DNA of 13,767 nucleotides from Clostridia bacterium (GTDB taxonomy: Bacteria > Bacillota > Clostridia > Christensenellales > DUVY01): positions 1-13,767 of the forward strand of contig BNZQ01000044.1 in the NCBI GenBank assembly GCA_026001225.1, written 5' to 3'. Below are positions 4,572 through 13,077 of this stretch, in pieces. Within the stretch, counting starts at the first letter, position 1, and each line of letters begins with the position of its first letter. The notes beneath the pieces are model-generated. The model worked only from the letters and a program-made list of their open reading frames with translations, was not told the DNA's origin and made no database searches. The translations under genes and the position numbers were made by a program.

Positions 4572-7500
4572 TTAGGCAACCCTCCCCCTCTTTTCCAACG
4601 TATACCCGCTCATATTGTACAGCGTTTCTTTTTGTGTCTTGCTCAAATTTAAGCGGTTGATATAAGCCTTTACCACGCTCGCGCCGTTCACGTTGACATA
4701 GCCAAGATAACCCATAATCATATACTTCTGCGCGGCGGACAAGTTAAGCCTTTGTATAAACTTTTGGACTTTCGTTTTTCTTGTTCCGCTTATTGACTTC
4801 CCGCTCTTGTCTAAATCCGCCTCCAACTGCGACGCTTGCGCGATTGCCATTGCCAACTGTTCGATAGGAATAGCGTTAGAAAATAGAATATTCTTGTTCT
4901 CCAAACTCTCGCCGAGTAAATCCTCCAAGCCCAAGTTATAATAAAAGTCGTAGACGGTTTTTATTGCCTTTGCCTTTGCCGCGTCGTCAAGCGCGGAAAA
5001 CATAGACGAATTAACCATTGCCTTAACCTTATCGCCCGCCTCCGAGTAAATCTTTTGGAAATTCTCATACTGCTTGCGCGTTAGTTCGATTTTTTCGTCG
5101 TTGTGGATTATCTCGTCGCCTAAACTTTTCGGTAAGACATTTGTATATCCCGCCTCGATAAGGTCGCGCATAGTTTCAAGAACCTTGTCGTCCTTAATCT
5201 TACCCGTCCGACTGTTGAACATAATATTAAGGTATGTATCGGCGGCGGCGTTGTCGCCGCGCTCGATTGCGCCGGTTATCGCGTCCATATATGCCTTGTT
5301 ACTCTTTGTCTTAAATAAAGCGTCATATTCCTCTTTCGTCGTCGGGCTTGCTTTTCCGACAAGCCCCATTGTATAACTCTCGACGTTGCGAAGCGGCACT
5401 CCGAGCAGTTGCGCGAAGCCGAGAGCGGTTTTACGGAGCATTGAGCGTGTTTGCACATCGTCCACCTTGTCGTCGCTTATAAGCGACGCTATGCCGCTAT
5501 AACTGTCTTTTACCGCGTTACCTATCGTGTTTATCGCGCTGTAAGCGGGATTGTCTAAATCAAAACCGTTAAGCACCGAGTAGAACTCGCTCCCAAGCGG
5601 AAGCATACCGGCAAGGTTTCCAAATAACTCGTCCGTTATGAAACCCCCCACGCTTTCATCGTCCTTAAAGCCTTTTATCCACTTCATAGCGAGCGCGATG
5701 AGCGTAAGCCACATAACGTTTGTAAGAACCGCCGCGCCCGATTTCGCAAACGCCTTTTTCGCCTCTGGCATACCCTTTGTAGCGATTGCGATTAACTCCG
5801 CGTCGCCGCTTTTCAGCATTTTCTTAAATGTGTTCAAGCGGTCAATCGAGGAGATAAATTGCGAGGTAAGTTGAAATGCGTCGCCGTGAAACATCGTAAA
5901 CATTCTCACGAGTTCGTTTTTACTGCGCATTAAGGACGAACGCCCGAACGGGTCGGAGGTTTGTTGACTATGGAATACGACTTCCTCCGTCCTCCGAGCC
6001 GCCGCGATTTTATTCTCCTCGCTGTCAATCTTATAGCCGTGAATATCCGATTGCTCATTGAGCGCGGCGCGGTATACCGCCGCAATAACGCGGCTGTCCA
6101 TTTTTTCGATTAACTTTGTCGGAGCGGTGATAATCTCGCCCGCCTTGCCGAGTTTAGTTCCTTGCTTGCGCAATTCTTGAACGTCTATATTTCCGATTAT
6201 ATCGTTGCGCTCCGCCATAAGAGGCGAATATTTCAGAACGTCCGCCATTGCTTGTTTCGAGGCAAGACCCGCTATGCCTTTCGCTACATATTTCGGGTTA
6301 AATTCCGACATAGCCGAAGCAAGCGAAGCCGTTTGAGTTAATAACACTTTGGGATTGAGCGCGAGCGCGGCGTTCGCTGTTCCCCAACGCAACCAACTTA
6401 TAGCCCTCGCCCAACCGTCAGACCGACCGCGAGCCACGCCTTGAATATCGAGGAGTAAATCGTCCATATACGATTGAAAGCGCGAATTGATTTTGGACGT
6501 TTCGTTTTGAATATTCAGCCCGCCAATACGCTTATTCATAACGCGGTTGTATGTTATTATCGGGAGCGCGTAGCCGTAATACACCGACATTTGCCCGATA
6601 TGCCGCGCCAATACGTCAAACACGCTGTCTATTACGAGTTTGTTTTTAGCGTTCGGCACGGTATCTCTATTGAAACCGAATTTGCGTATCGTTTGCTCCG
6701 TGTCGCGTGTGTTTAAGCCGACCTCCGTATAGAGTTCGTCGCTCGAAACGGTTATAGGATAATATCCTTTACCCTCGACGTTTGTAACGCCGTATAACTG
6801 CTTATCGGTATCTACTTTCGCCTCTTTGGAAACCTTATCAAAGAATTCTTGTGTCGCCTCGATAAACTCCTTTTCTTTGGCGGTCAGTTTACTCTCTATG
6901 CTTGAAAGCATAGTTTTATCAACTTCCACGTCGCGCCCTTTTATTTGCGCCTCGCGGAGGTTTCCTCTTTTACGCATACCCTCGTCAAGGAAACGGACTT
7001 TACCCTTTTCGTTCTCACCTAAAATGTGCGCTATGCCTTGCTCGCGCTTGCTCGTTAAGTAAAGGCTTATCATTTCGGCGCGGCTCATCGTAGCCTCTAT
7101 GCCGCTTCCTTTAAGCGTAATCTTTTCGGCTTCCGATTTCGTAAAATCCTTGTCGTCCGCAAATTTTCCGAGAAGTTTATTCGACTTCTCCACGAATTCA
7201 GCGCGGCGACGATTTCCGCCGAAAAAGTCCTTGTATAGCGTTTCCATAACCGAGCCGGGTATATATCCCGATACCGACTGCATAAGCCGATAAGGATTGT
7301 AGACTTGTTCAAAGAAACGTCGGATACCGCCCGTTATCGCGCCCTTAACGCCACTCTCTACACCCTTTATTTTTTGTGTGAGTTTTGCTTCCTTTATGCC
7401 TTTTGCGGCAATATCAGTTTCGCTTTGCGCCCTACCCTCTACAAACACCTTGTCGTAGTTTTTAACCTCGTGCATAAAGTTTTGCAAGATGTTGTCTATC

Positions 7501-8399
7501 TCGCGGATTTCGGAAACGGTAAGTCGCCCGTCGCCCTTTGAAAGTTCGACAGCCGCGTCCGCATAAGGATTTATTCTCGCGCTGTCCTCGCCGAAAATCA
7601 CCTTATATACCTCGCCAATTTTGCCGATAGTCGCTCGCGCCGTTTTGTTAAGATTGCCGCGCCACGTTTCTATTTTGGCGATTTCCTTAACGAAACGGAT
7701 AACTTGTTCGGGCAACTTAACGTCGGCGGAAACATATTTTGTCCCCCCGTTTAGATCATCGAGGGACACCCACACCGTGTCGCCCGCCGCCGTTTGCGTC
7801 ACATACTGCGCCGCCATGTTAGATATCGACGAGTTTACAAAGTCCTTATCCGCAAGCTGATTGTCCGTACTCGCCTGCGGCGGTATCTTTTCGGTAATAT
7901 CGGATATTGCCTCGGAGCGGGACGTATTTTCGGCCTCTACCGCCGCCTCTACGTCTGTGAGATACGCCACCGCATCCGCATGTGCATTGCCGATCTCGTC
8001 CTTGTAGTTTACAAGTATATTCTTTCCGACAACCGTTCCGTCCAATGCCTTTGCGTTATGGTTAAGACACGTCGGGTCACTTTCGGAACCTAATTCCTCC
8101 TGCTCGTATGTCCCGTACTTCCCGACAAACACCATGGCCTCATGCGCCCCATTTTGCTTCACGCCGAGGATTTTCCCGTTCATCGCGATATCGCTGTTAA
8201 TAACCTGCGTCTCGGGGCTTTGCAATTTAACCGCGCCATTTACAGCGTCCGTCGTCGCCTTTTGCGACATTGCGGACGTAGTACTATTGCCCGTCGATTG
8301 TACAAGCGGCACGGCAGGGCCTGTCGCACCCGTTTTGCCGGTGTCGCCCTTTAACGCGGGTGCGTTTAAAAATCCAACAATCAGTTTTCCGTAATCCAT
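4572..8399 (-). CDS. Tail-fibre N-terminus fused to a large polyvalent / internal virion-type protein
   Basis: A 1275-residue protein with two unlike parts. Residues 1 to about 220 look like the start of a phage tail fibre: a short collagen-like run (KGDTGKTGATGPA, 17-29), the fibre motif STGNSTTSAMSQKATTDAVNG, then beta-rich and coiled segments ending AAQYVTQTAAGDTVWVSLDDL. From about residue 230 it is a long helical protein resembling the large polyvalent proteins of phages and mobile elements (the LPD38-like section is near 660-860: NAALALNPKVLLTQTASLAS, YSPLMAERND, FHSQQTSDPFGRSSL). A hydrophobic segment follows at 887-908. The C-terminus holds two copies of a short unit (FIQRLNLSAAQK at 1214-1225, YINRLNLSKTQK at 1246-1257). 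Short-tailed phages often eject internal proteins of this size into the host. The ATG overlaps the upstream stop (TAATG), with GGAGGAGG before it. It is the last gene of the late operon. The function is inferred. Confidence 0.7.
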   Translation of the reverse strand: MDYGKLIVGFLNAPALKGDTGKTGATGPAVPLVQSTGNSTTSAMSQKATTDAVNGAVKLQSPETQVINSDIAMNGKILGVKQNGAHEAMVFVGKYGTYEQEELGSESDPTCLNHNAKALDGTVVGKNILVNYKDEIGNAHADAVAYLTDVEAAVEAENTSRSEAISDITEKIPPQASTDNQLADKDFVNSSISNMAAQYVTQTAAGDTVWVSLDDLNGGTKYVSADVKLPEQVIRFVKEIAKIETWRGNLNKTARATIGKIGEVYKVIFGEDSARINPYADAAVELSKGDGRLTVSEIREIDNILQNFMHEVKNYDKVFVEGRAQSETDIAAKGIKEAKLTQKIKGVESGVKGAITGGIRRFFEQVYNPYRLMQSVSGYIPGSVMETLYKDFFGGNRRRAEFVEKSNKLLGKFADDKDFTKSEAEKITLKGSGIEATMSRAEMISLYLTSKREQGIAHILGENEKGKVRFLDEGMRKRGNLREAQIKGRDVEVDKTMLSSIESKLTAKEKEFIEATQEFFDKVSKEAKVDTDKQLYGVTNVEGKGYYPITVSSDELYTEVGLNTRDTEQTIRKFGFNRDTVPNAKNKLVIDSVFDVLARHIGQMSVYYGYALPIITYNRVMNKRIGGLNIQNETSKINSRFQSYMDDLLLDIQGVARGRSDGWARAISWLRWGTANAALALNPKVLLTQTASLASAMSEFNPKYVAKGIAGLASKQAMADVLKYSPLMAERNDIIGNIDVQELRKQGTKLGKAGEIITAPTKLIEKMDSRVIAAVYRAALNEQSDIHGYKIDSEENKIAAARRTEEVVFHSQQTSDPFGRSSLMRSKNELVRMFTMFHGDAFQLTSQFISSIDRLNTFKKMLKSGDAELIAIATKGMPEAKKAFAKSGAAVLTNVMWLTLIALAMKWIKGFKDDESVGGFITDELFGNLAGMLPLGSEFYSVLNGFDLDNPAYSAINTIGNAVKDSYSGIASLISDDKVDDVQTRSMLRKTALGFAQLLGVPLRNVESYTMGLVGKASPTTKEEYDALFKTKSNKAYMDAITGAIERGDNAAADTYLNIMFNSRTGKIKDDKVLETMRDLIEAGYTNVLPKSLGDEIIHNDEKIELTRKQYENFQKIYSEAGDKVKAMVNSSMFSALDDAAKAKAIKTVYDFYYNLGLEDLLGESLENKNILFSNAIPIEQLAMAIAQASQLEADLDKSGKSISGTRKTKVQKFIQRLNLSAAQKYMIMGYLGYVNVNGASVVKAYINRLNLSKTQKETLYNMSGYTLEKRGRVA

Positions 8400-8740
8400 T
8401 AGAATGATACCTCCTCCATAACTCTGAATGTTGACGGTTCTATGATAGTAAAGACATGCTCACCGCCGTTGATTTTAAGCTCCACGTCGTACACATAATC
8501 GTCGTACCGAAGCTCCGCCGTATCCTCGCTTTCGAGCTTAAACGCGGCGCGGCCCTCGTGTTGACTCGCGTTATAATGCGTGATTACTTTTCTTATAAGA
8601 TAATCCAATTCTTCCGTACCGCGCTTTACGGTGAAAGTAAGCGTATCGTTCGGAAGTAATGAATACCCATTCATGGAAATTTCTACGACCGCCGTATCGC
8701 CGCGCGTGATTTGTATTGTTTTACCCGTTATTTTAAACAT
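8399..8740 (-). CDS. Small beta-rich phage tail/baseplate protein
   Basis: A 113-residue protein starting MFKITGKTIQITRGDTAVVE, with alternating beta-strand patterns throughout (LTFTVKRGTEELDYLIRKVI, YDVELKINGGEHVFTIIEPS, TFRVMEEVSF). It resembles the small beta-sandwich proteins, including BppU N-terminal-like domains, that phages of Gram-positive hosts encode just before their fibre genes, where they join a receptor-binding part to the tail. The start at 8740 is chosen because AAGGAC precedes it at a suitable distance and it follows the upstream stop by 1 bp. The frame is open further upstream, but only as a shadow of the preceding gene. Its stop overlaps the ATG of the fusion protein (TAATG), so the two are probably translated together. 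The family assignment is tentative. Confidence 0.7.
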   Translation of the reverse strand: MFKITGKTIQITRGDTAVVEISMNGYSLLPNDTLTFTVKRGTEELDYLIRKVITHYNASQHEGRAAFKLESEDTAELRYDDYVYDVELKINGGEHVFTIIEPSTFRVMEEVSF

Positions 8741-8741
8741 G

Positions 8742-9533
8742 TTACGCCGTCCTTTTCCACATATAGCACGTAATATACGGTTGCAGGTTTTTGTCGGTAC
8801 CGGCCGAACCGGCCGAATAAACCGTATGAGAATGATTTCCGGAGCTTCGTATAATCGCCGCGCCGCTTCCGGCAAACGTGTCACGCTCGTTGTAAACGGA
8901 GTCATGCTCGGTTGAGGCAAGACCCTTTGCGGCAGAATTTGCGGGGCCGAGACTGTTAGCCGAATAGCCGGTACTGGCGCCCCACACCCTGTGAACATGC
9001 TCCCCGTTTGTTCCCGTTGTTCCGTGAGCGTGTTCTACCACAACAGCGTTTGCGTCACCGCCCTGCTTCTCAACCGTATTGAAATTGGCATTGCTTGTAT
9101 CTACTCCCACGGGGACGCGCCCTTTTCCCCATTCTACCCAAGACGCGCCCTCGATGAATGTAGGAACGTTCGGATTCGTCGAAATGTATAGGCCTCCCAC
9201 GGGATATATTGCATTTATTGCGTTTGCTATACCCTGCTGCAGGCCTTGTTCCGCACTTTGTTGCGCGTTTGCTATGCTCTGTTCGAGGTTAATCCGAATC
9301 TCGTCTATAAACGCACGCACATTATCCATTTCGTCGTTTATGCTGTTCTGCGAGATTTGCACGACCTCGTTATTGATAGTGTTAATGAGCAACTCCACGG
9401 GCTCGTAAAACGCTTTTTTTATCGCGCTCGACGTGTACCCGCTTTCGGACGGCCTGTCGGGAAAGCTTTTAACCGACCGTTGCATAATTTCGGTTTTTGA
9501 CTGCTCTGAAATCTTTCTTAACGTTACGCTCAT
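8742..9533 (-). CDS. Phage tail appendage protein with gp10-C / collar-like tip
   Basis: A 263-residue protein. Residues about 45-105 are a helical, Gln-rich coiled-coil stalk (SIANAQQSAEQGLQQGIANA). Residues 110-263 match the tip domain found in baseplate gp10 C-terminus-like and collar-type fibre proteins: YPVGGLYISTNPNVP, WVEWGKGRVPVGVD, HAH at 168-170, HVH at 179-181, HSH at 234-236, and the conserved ending LQPYITCYMWKRTA. The paired histidines in related tips often bind metal at the trimer axis. The start at 9533 is preferred over an ATG 15 bp upstream because GGGGTG lies seven bases before it and it avoids overlapping the preceding gene. It probably contributes to host recognition. Confidence 0.8.
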   Translation of the reverse strand: MSVTLRKISEQSKTEIMQRSVKSFPDRPSESGYTSSAIKKAFYEPVELLINTINNEVVQISQNSINDEMDNVRAFIDEIRINLEQSIANAQQSAEQGLQQGIANAINAIYPVGGLYISTNPNVPTFIEGASWVEWGKGRVPVGVDTSNANFNTVEKQGGDANAVVVEHAHGTTGTNGEHVHRVWGASTGYSANSLGPANSAAKGLASTEHDSVYNERDTFAGSGAAIIRSSGNHSHTVYSAGSAGTDKNLQPYITCYMWKRTA

Positions 9534-9534
9534 A

Positions 9535-11871
9535 TCAATACACCCCATTTTTCCTTTCGGATATTCTATACGTCGCTGATATATTATTCACGGCGCATTC
9601 GTCGCTCGTTTCGCTTTCATATCGGAACATTATATAATTGAAACTCCTCTCACGGACGCGTACGATCTCGGAAAATGCGAACGCGCCGCGTTCGGAACCA
9701 AAGATAAAGTTTGAAAAGTCTATGTCCGCAAAGCTCCATTCGTACATTGCGCGTGTCGTAATGCGGTTGACAGCAATTCTTGTAGAATATCCGAAAACGA
9801 CGCTCCCCGTCGAGTGCGGCTCCGGCGTTATGGACAATCCGAGTAGTGTTTTCAGATACTCGCTTGTCCCCATATTGAAAGCGGCTGACTGCCATTCGCA
9901 CTTTACAGGGAACCTCGTCTCAAAAATAGCAACAAGATCTAATGATTCCGTATCTTCTTCGTTTGAATCAGGATTATAGATTATAATCGGTTCTCCACCG
10001 CGAATTTTGCTTACCTTGAAATACAAATAAGTTTCATCGTCCTGCCCTTCCTCTTCTTCGATTCCGACAGGGAAGAGAGTTTCTCCCGACAAATTATTCG
10101 GCTCTCCCTCCGCGTCCTCGATTAAATCTCCCGAAAATATGACGCTATCGCTCGCGTTGAGCAATTCTTTCAGGTCTGCGTATGCCTGAATACGATTACC
10201 GGCATAATCTATTGACATTTCTCCCGCTTCGGTTGTGTGCCGCGAAACGTCGTAAAATCCCACTTCGGAAAACGCGCATATATACCCCTCTATTGTGCCG
10301 AATATCAGCGCTCCGCTTATTTCGGCCCATGTACGGGCGTGAACGTTATCCCAATACCACCACTCGTACTCGTAATTCGTAATGTTGTCTGTCCCGCCCG
10401 TCTTAAAACGTGAATCGGCCACGTACACCGCTCCGTTTCCCACGGAAAGAAAATATTTACCCTCATGCGATATCGCTGCCGCGTCGTGCAAATTTTCGCG
10501 CCTCAATCGACCGTTTACAAGTGAGCTTCGTACGCGGGCGTAACGCTCATCGGTCGAAATGTTACCGATAGGCTCTATGCCGAAAAGACCGTTGCGCGAT
10601 AGAAAGACGCTATCGCCCGACACGCTCGCGTTTGCCCACATTGAAACCGAATACTCGCCCGACGCTCCCGACTTAACGGGGAATACGGCCTCTTGCGCAA
10701 CAACTATGCGCCCGTCAAATACGCCCTCGTCGTCATAATGGTCGTCGTAAACGTCTTGCATAACGCCCGTTATGTAATAAATACTCGATTCCTGTATCGA
10801 TTCTCCCTTATGGATTGCAAGTGAGCCGTCAGATATAGTCGAGAATCCCATAACGGGCGAGGCGGTTGTCCCTAACGCTATAAAATTAAGGTCGGGAAAG
10901 TAGGTAAAATCGTCCTCGTCCGAATAAAAGACAATATTTTTAAAGCGCGTGTTCCCCGATATGAAAATTCTGTTATTGTTTCCTCCCACGCCGAATAGTG
11001 CGCCTATAGCGCATTCCGTTACCCGTTTCGCATAATCAGTTATAATTGTTCCGTTTTTATCCCTCGCAAGATAGGTAAATTCGACAGTCATGTTGTCGTT
11101 TCCGTCCTGCCCGAAATACGCGTTAGCGGGGATTTGGCCGACCGTTACTTTGCCAGTCGTACGGTCAACGGAGCCAAGACCTAAAAGCGTATCGCTCCCC
11201 GCCGGCGCGGTATAGACCGATTCTCCTCCGCCTTGAAGCGTAAGGCGTACGATAACGTCTCCGTCATCCATTTTACCCGTATTGACGGTATAGGTTCTCG
11301 GCGTCGAAACGTCCATTCTGAAACCGTTTATTAGCCTATCCGAAAGAACGTTGACGGCGTCCAACGTGCCGCTCAAATCCCCAGCGTCGCCGTCGTACGA
11401 CAGGGAATGGACGGTAGTCGGTATATATGTAAGCTCATCGTTTCGCACGACAATCACCGCCGAGTTGTCACGCGCAGGATCGAAAACGAAATAATCACCG
11501 CAAAAAATATACAGCTTATTGTTATTCGCAACAGCAAAACTCCTCTCGTCCGTCACGACTCCTCCGCCTGTCGAAAGCTCGTACTTGTCGCTAAATCCCG
11601 CACTTGTAAACCTAAAAAGTGAAGTACCGGAATGCACAATAATATATGAATTACCGACATCATCGGCCATGCTCCATATCCCGTTGATTCTTCCGCCTAA
11701 ATCAGCTTTTTGATCCCAGCTGTTGCGCTTGCAATTAACGCCGCCCTTGTTAATTAGGTTTGTCATTTTTGTCGCCCTGTTCGGGGCAACATTGATAATG
11801 GACGAAGAAAAATCCGCGCCCTTTAAATCGCTTAAAACAAGCCTTTTCCGTTCTTTCAGATATCCCGCCAT
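9535..11871 (-). CDS. Tail nozzle protein, T7 gp12-like (tail tubular protein B)
   Basis: A 778-residue structural protein. The N-terminus (LKGADFSSSIINVAPNRATKMTNLI ... VNCKRNSWDQ) is typical of podovirus nozzle/stabilisation proteins. Repeated beta strands follow with many Gly/Asp turns and blade-like sequences (NNKLYIFCGDYFVFDPA, NNNRIFISGN, GKYFLSVGNGAVYVAD, GALIFGTIEGYICAF), as in the beta-propeller of T7 gp12. The C-terminal third is beta-sandwich-like. Such proteins form the lower, tube-closing part of the short tail. It follows the gp11-like gene with a one-base overlap (TAATG) and precedes the tail appendage gene, the usual order. No truncation is seen. The homology is judged from layout and sequence style. 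Confidence 0.7.
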   Translation of the reverse strand: MAGYLKERKRLVLSDLKGADFSSSIINVAPNRATKMTNLINKGGVNCKRNSWDQKADLGGRINGIWSMADDVGNSYIIVHSGTSLFRFTSAGFSDKYELSTGGGVVTDERSFAVANNNKLYIFCGDYFVFDPARDNSAVIVVRNDELTYIPTTVHSLSYDGDAGDLSGTLDAVNVLSDRLINGFRMDVSTPRTYTVNTGKMDDGDVIVRLTLQGGGESVYTAPAGSDTLLGLGSVDRTTGKVTVGQIPANAYFGQDGNDNMTVEFTYLARDKNGTIITDYAKRVTECAIGALFGVGGNNNRIFISGNTRFKNIVFYSDEDDFTYFPDLNFIALGTTASPVMGFSTISDGSLAIHKGESIQESSIYYITGVMQDVYDDHYDDEGVFDGRIVVAQEAVFPVKSGASGEYSVSMWANASVSGDSVFLSRNGLFGIEPIGNISTDERYARVRSSLVNGRLRRENLHDAAAISHEGKYFLSVGNGAVYVADSRFKTGGTDNITNYEYEWWYWDNVHARTWAEISGALIFGTIEGYICAFSEVGFYDVSRHTTEAGEMSIDYAGNRIQAYADLKELLNASDSVIFSGDLIEDAEGEPNNLSGETLFPVGIEEEEGQDDETYLYFKVSKIRGGEPIIIYNPDSNEEDTESLDLVAIFETRFPVKCEWQSAAFNMGTSEYLKTLLGLSITPEPHSTGSVVFGYSTRIAVNRITTRAMYEWSFADIDFSNFIFGSERGAFAFSEIVRVRERSFNYIMFRYESETSDECAVNNISATYRISERKNGVY

Positions 11872-12491
11872 TAGTACCTTAATACCTTTTTTATCATTCT
11901 TTGAGGATTTCTGTCGGGAGTCTCAACTTCGCTAATCCCGTTTTCAAATGCCGCGCGCGCGGCCTGCGCGATTGCGGGCTCCTCTTCCTCGTATAACTCT
12001 GACTTGATAAAATACGGTATAAGCCTCGCCAGCTTATCGGATATGCGTAGATTATCGCCGTCAATGGAATTTGCGGTAACGCGCGGAGGCTTTGCTTGAT
12101 AGATAAGGCGATATTCCCCGTGGTTGATTTTAGGCAAAATAAGTATACTGCTTCCCTCGAACCGCGCCGGAATGTTATCGTCGTACTCGTATTCGCTTTC
12201 ATGTACGACACGAAAAATACAGTCATAATCCGATATGTCGCTTATGTAATACCGCATAGAATACGGAGTTTCACGATCTAAATAATCCGTTAGCTCCACG
12301 ACAGCCAAAGGCAATTTATCCAAGGCCGCTATCCTGTCAAGAGCGCGTGATATGGAGGCGTTCATATTAACGAGCAGGTCGCCGTAATTGCGCGATTCGT
12401 ACAGCTCCGGCAAATCGGCAAACGTAATATCTTCATGCACGTTTTCCCTCATGAGCTTTAATGCTTCGATTTTGATTTCGCCTATTTTCAT
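11871..12491 (-). CDS. Head-tail adaptor, T7 gp11-like (tail tubular protein A)
   Basis: A 206-residue protein of the size and helical/beta mix of podovirus adaptor proteins: a helical N-terminus (IGEIKIEALKLMRENVHED, residues 3-21), a middle beta section (SILILPKINHGEYRLIYQAK, about 114-133) and a helical C-terminus (LARLIPYFIKSELYEEEEPA, about 153-172) ending in a basic tail. In T7-like virions this protein forms the ring joining the portal to the nozzle. It sits directly before the gp12-like gene with a TAATG overlap, which supports the call. The ATG at 12491 is 2 bp after the preceding stop. Confidence 0.65.
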   Translation of the reverse strand: MKIGEIKIEALKLMRENVHEDITFADLPELYESRNYGDLLVNMNASISRALDRIAALDKLPLAVVELTDYLDRETPYSMRYYISDISDYDCIFRVVHESEYEYDDNIPARFEGSSILILPKINHGEYRLIYQAKPPRVTANSIDGDNLRISDKLARLIPYFIKSELYEEEEPAIAQAARAAFENGISEVETPDRNPQRMIKKVLRY

Positions 12492-12493
12492 AC

Positions 12494-12685
12494 TTACTCC
12501 CGCACTAATAATAGAAACTTGTCAGACGTAACGGCTATCGTTTCTATAACCTTACGTTTGCGTAGGTTTTTATCTCTTAACGCCGCTACCGCCTCACCAG
12601 TGTATAACGGCACTTTGCCCCCATTCGCGTTAATGCTGACGTGAATAGACGAGCCAAGTGTTTGTAAGAAATCCTTTACCCTCAT
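12494..12685 (-). CDS. Small phage protein of unknown function
   Basis: A 63-residue protein (starts MRVKDFLQTLGSSIHVSINA, ends KFLLLVRE) between the head genes and the adaptor gene. It is compact and mostly beta with no membrane segment. I do not recognise the family. The ATG at 12685 has GGAGGA seven bases upstream. The next start follows the stop by 2 bp, so it is part of the late operon. Genes in this position are often small head-completion or tail-assembly factors, but nothing in the sequence proves that. Confidence 0.65.
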   Translation of the reverse strand: MRVKDFLQTLGSSIHVSINANGGKVPLYTGEAVAALRDKNLRKRKVIETIAVTSDKFLLLVRE

Positions 12686-12740
12686 AACAATATCCTCCGC
12701 GCCTTGCCGAGTTGCACGGCTTAATCTCTTTGGCGCATAT

Positions 12741-12761
12741 CGGCGGTTGTTCCTACCGCCG
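12741..12761 (-). repeat. Stem-loop with shared loop, copy 1
   Basis: A 7-bp stem (CGGCGGT / ACCGCCG on the plus strand) closes the loop TGTTCCT, which is AGGAACA in the transcript. It shares an 11-base core, GTTGTTCCTAC, with copy 2. Confidence 0.6.
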
Positions 12762-12778
12762 CGTTAGTTAGACTACTC

Positions 12779-12793
12779 GCGTTGTTCCTACGC
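12779..12793 (-). repeat. Stem-loop with shared loop, copy 2
   Basis: A 4-bp stem (GCGT / ACGC) closes the same loop, TGTTCCT, 35 bp from copy 1. The distance is not a multiple of three, so the shared core is not a repeated peptide. Confidence 0.5.
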
Positions 12794-12843
12794 AAGGTAT
12801 TAAATTGTCGCAAGCGGCGGGGTCATAACTTCCGCCGTTATTG

Positions 12844-13065
12844 CTAAATGTACTTGGCGTTTTCAAGGATTTCCTTGACAACGTTCGGAACTTCGACTTC
12901 CTCGCCGCGCTTAATTAAATAGGTATACCCGTTAATCTGCACGGTTACGTCAAGGTCTTTCGGGTTCTGCTTATCCACGGGGATTTTGACCTTAACCTTG
13001 GGGAGTGCCGCAAGTTTCGCTTTCATACCGACTATTGCCGGTGCTTGTTCAACTTTATCTGCCAT
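12844..13065 (-). CDS. Small head-associated phage protein
   Basis: A 73-residue protein directly after the major capsid gene. A Lys-rich N-terminal half (KAKLAALPKVKVKIPVDKQN) is followed by a small beta domain (DVTVQINGYTYLIKRGEEVEVP) and a helix (NVVKEILENAKYI). Short proteins with this 'NGxxYLIKRGEEVEVP' ending often follow capsid genes in phages of Gram-positive hosts and are taken to be minor head or decoration proteins. I cannot assign it to a named family. The ATG at 13065 has AAGGAGG at ideal spacing, and the upstream stop is 12 bp away. The stop is TAG, with CAA and TAA immediately after it, so read-through would add only two residues. Confidence 0.75.
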   Translation of the reverse strand: MADKVEQAPAIVGMKAKLAALPKVKVKIPVDKQNPKDLDVTVQINGYTYLIKRGEEVEVPNVVKEILENAKYI

Positions 13066-13077
13066 AATTACCTCCTT

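Larger units (their letters stand above)
12686..12843 (-). other. 158-base gap in the late operon with hairpins
   Basis: The only sizeable gap in an otherwise tight operon. It holds two stem-loops with an identical loop (12741-12761 and 12779-12793) and a third hairpin directly after the small head gene (CGGCGG 12815-12820 with CCGCCG 12832-12837). None has a T-run, so none is a standard terminator. A 30-codon minus-strand frame (12813 to 12721, TTG start) is also open but poorly supported. The stretch may regulate or process the late transcript. Confidence 0.5.

Noticed and set aside
8741..8998. An N-terminal extension of the small tail protein to 8998
   Set aside because: The extra 86 residues are a different frame of the tail appendage gene. 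The start at 8740 has a ribosome site and the usual 1-bp gap.
12686..12843. A tRNA gene in the operon gap
   Set aside because: No cloverleaf, T-arm sequence or acceptor pairing was found. The hairpins have other shapes.
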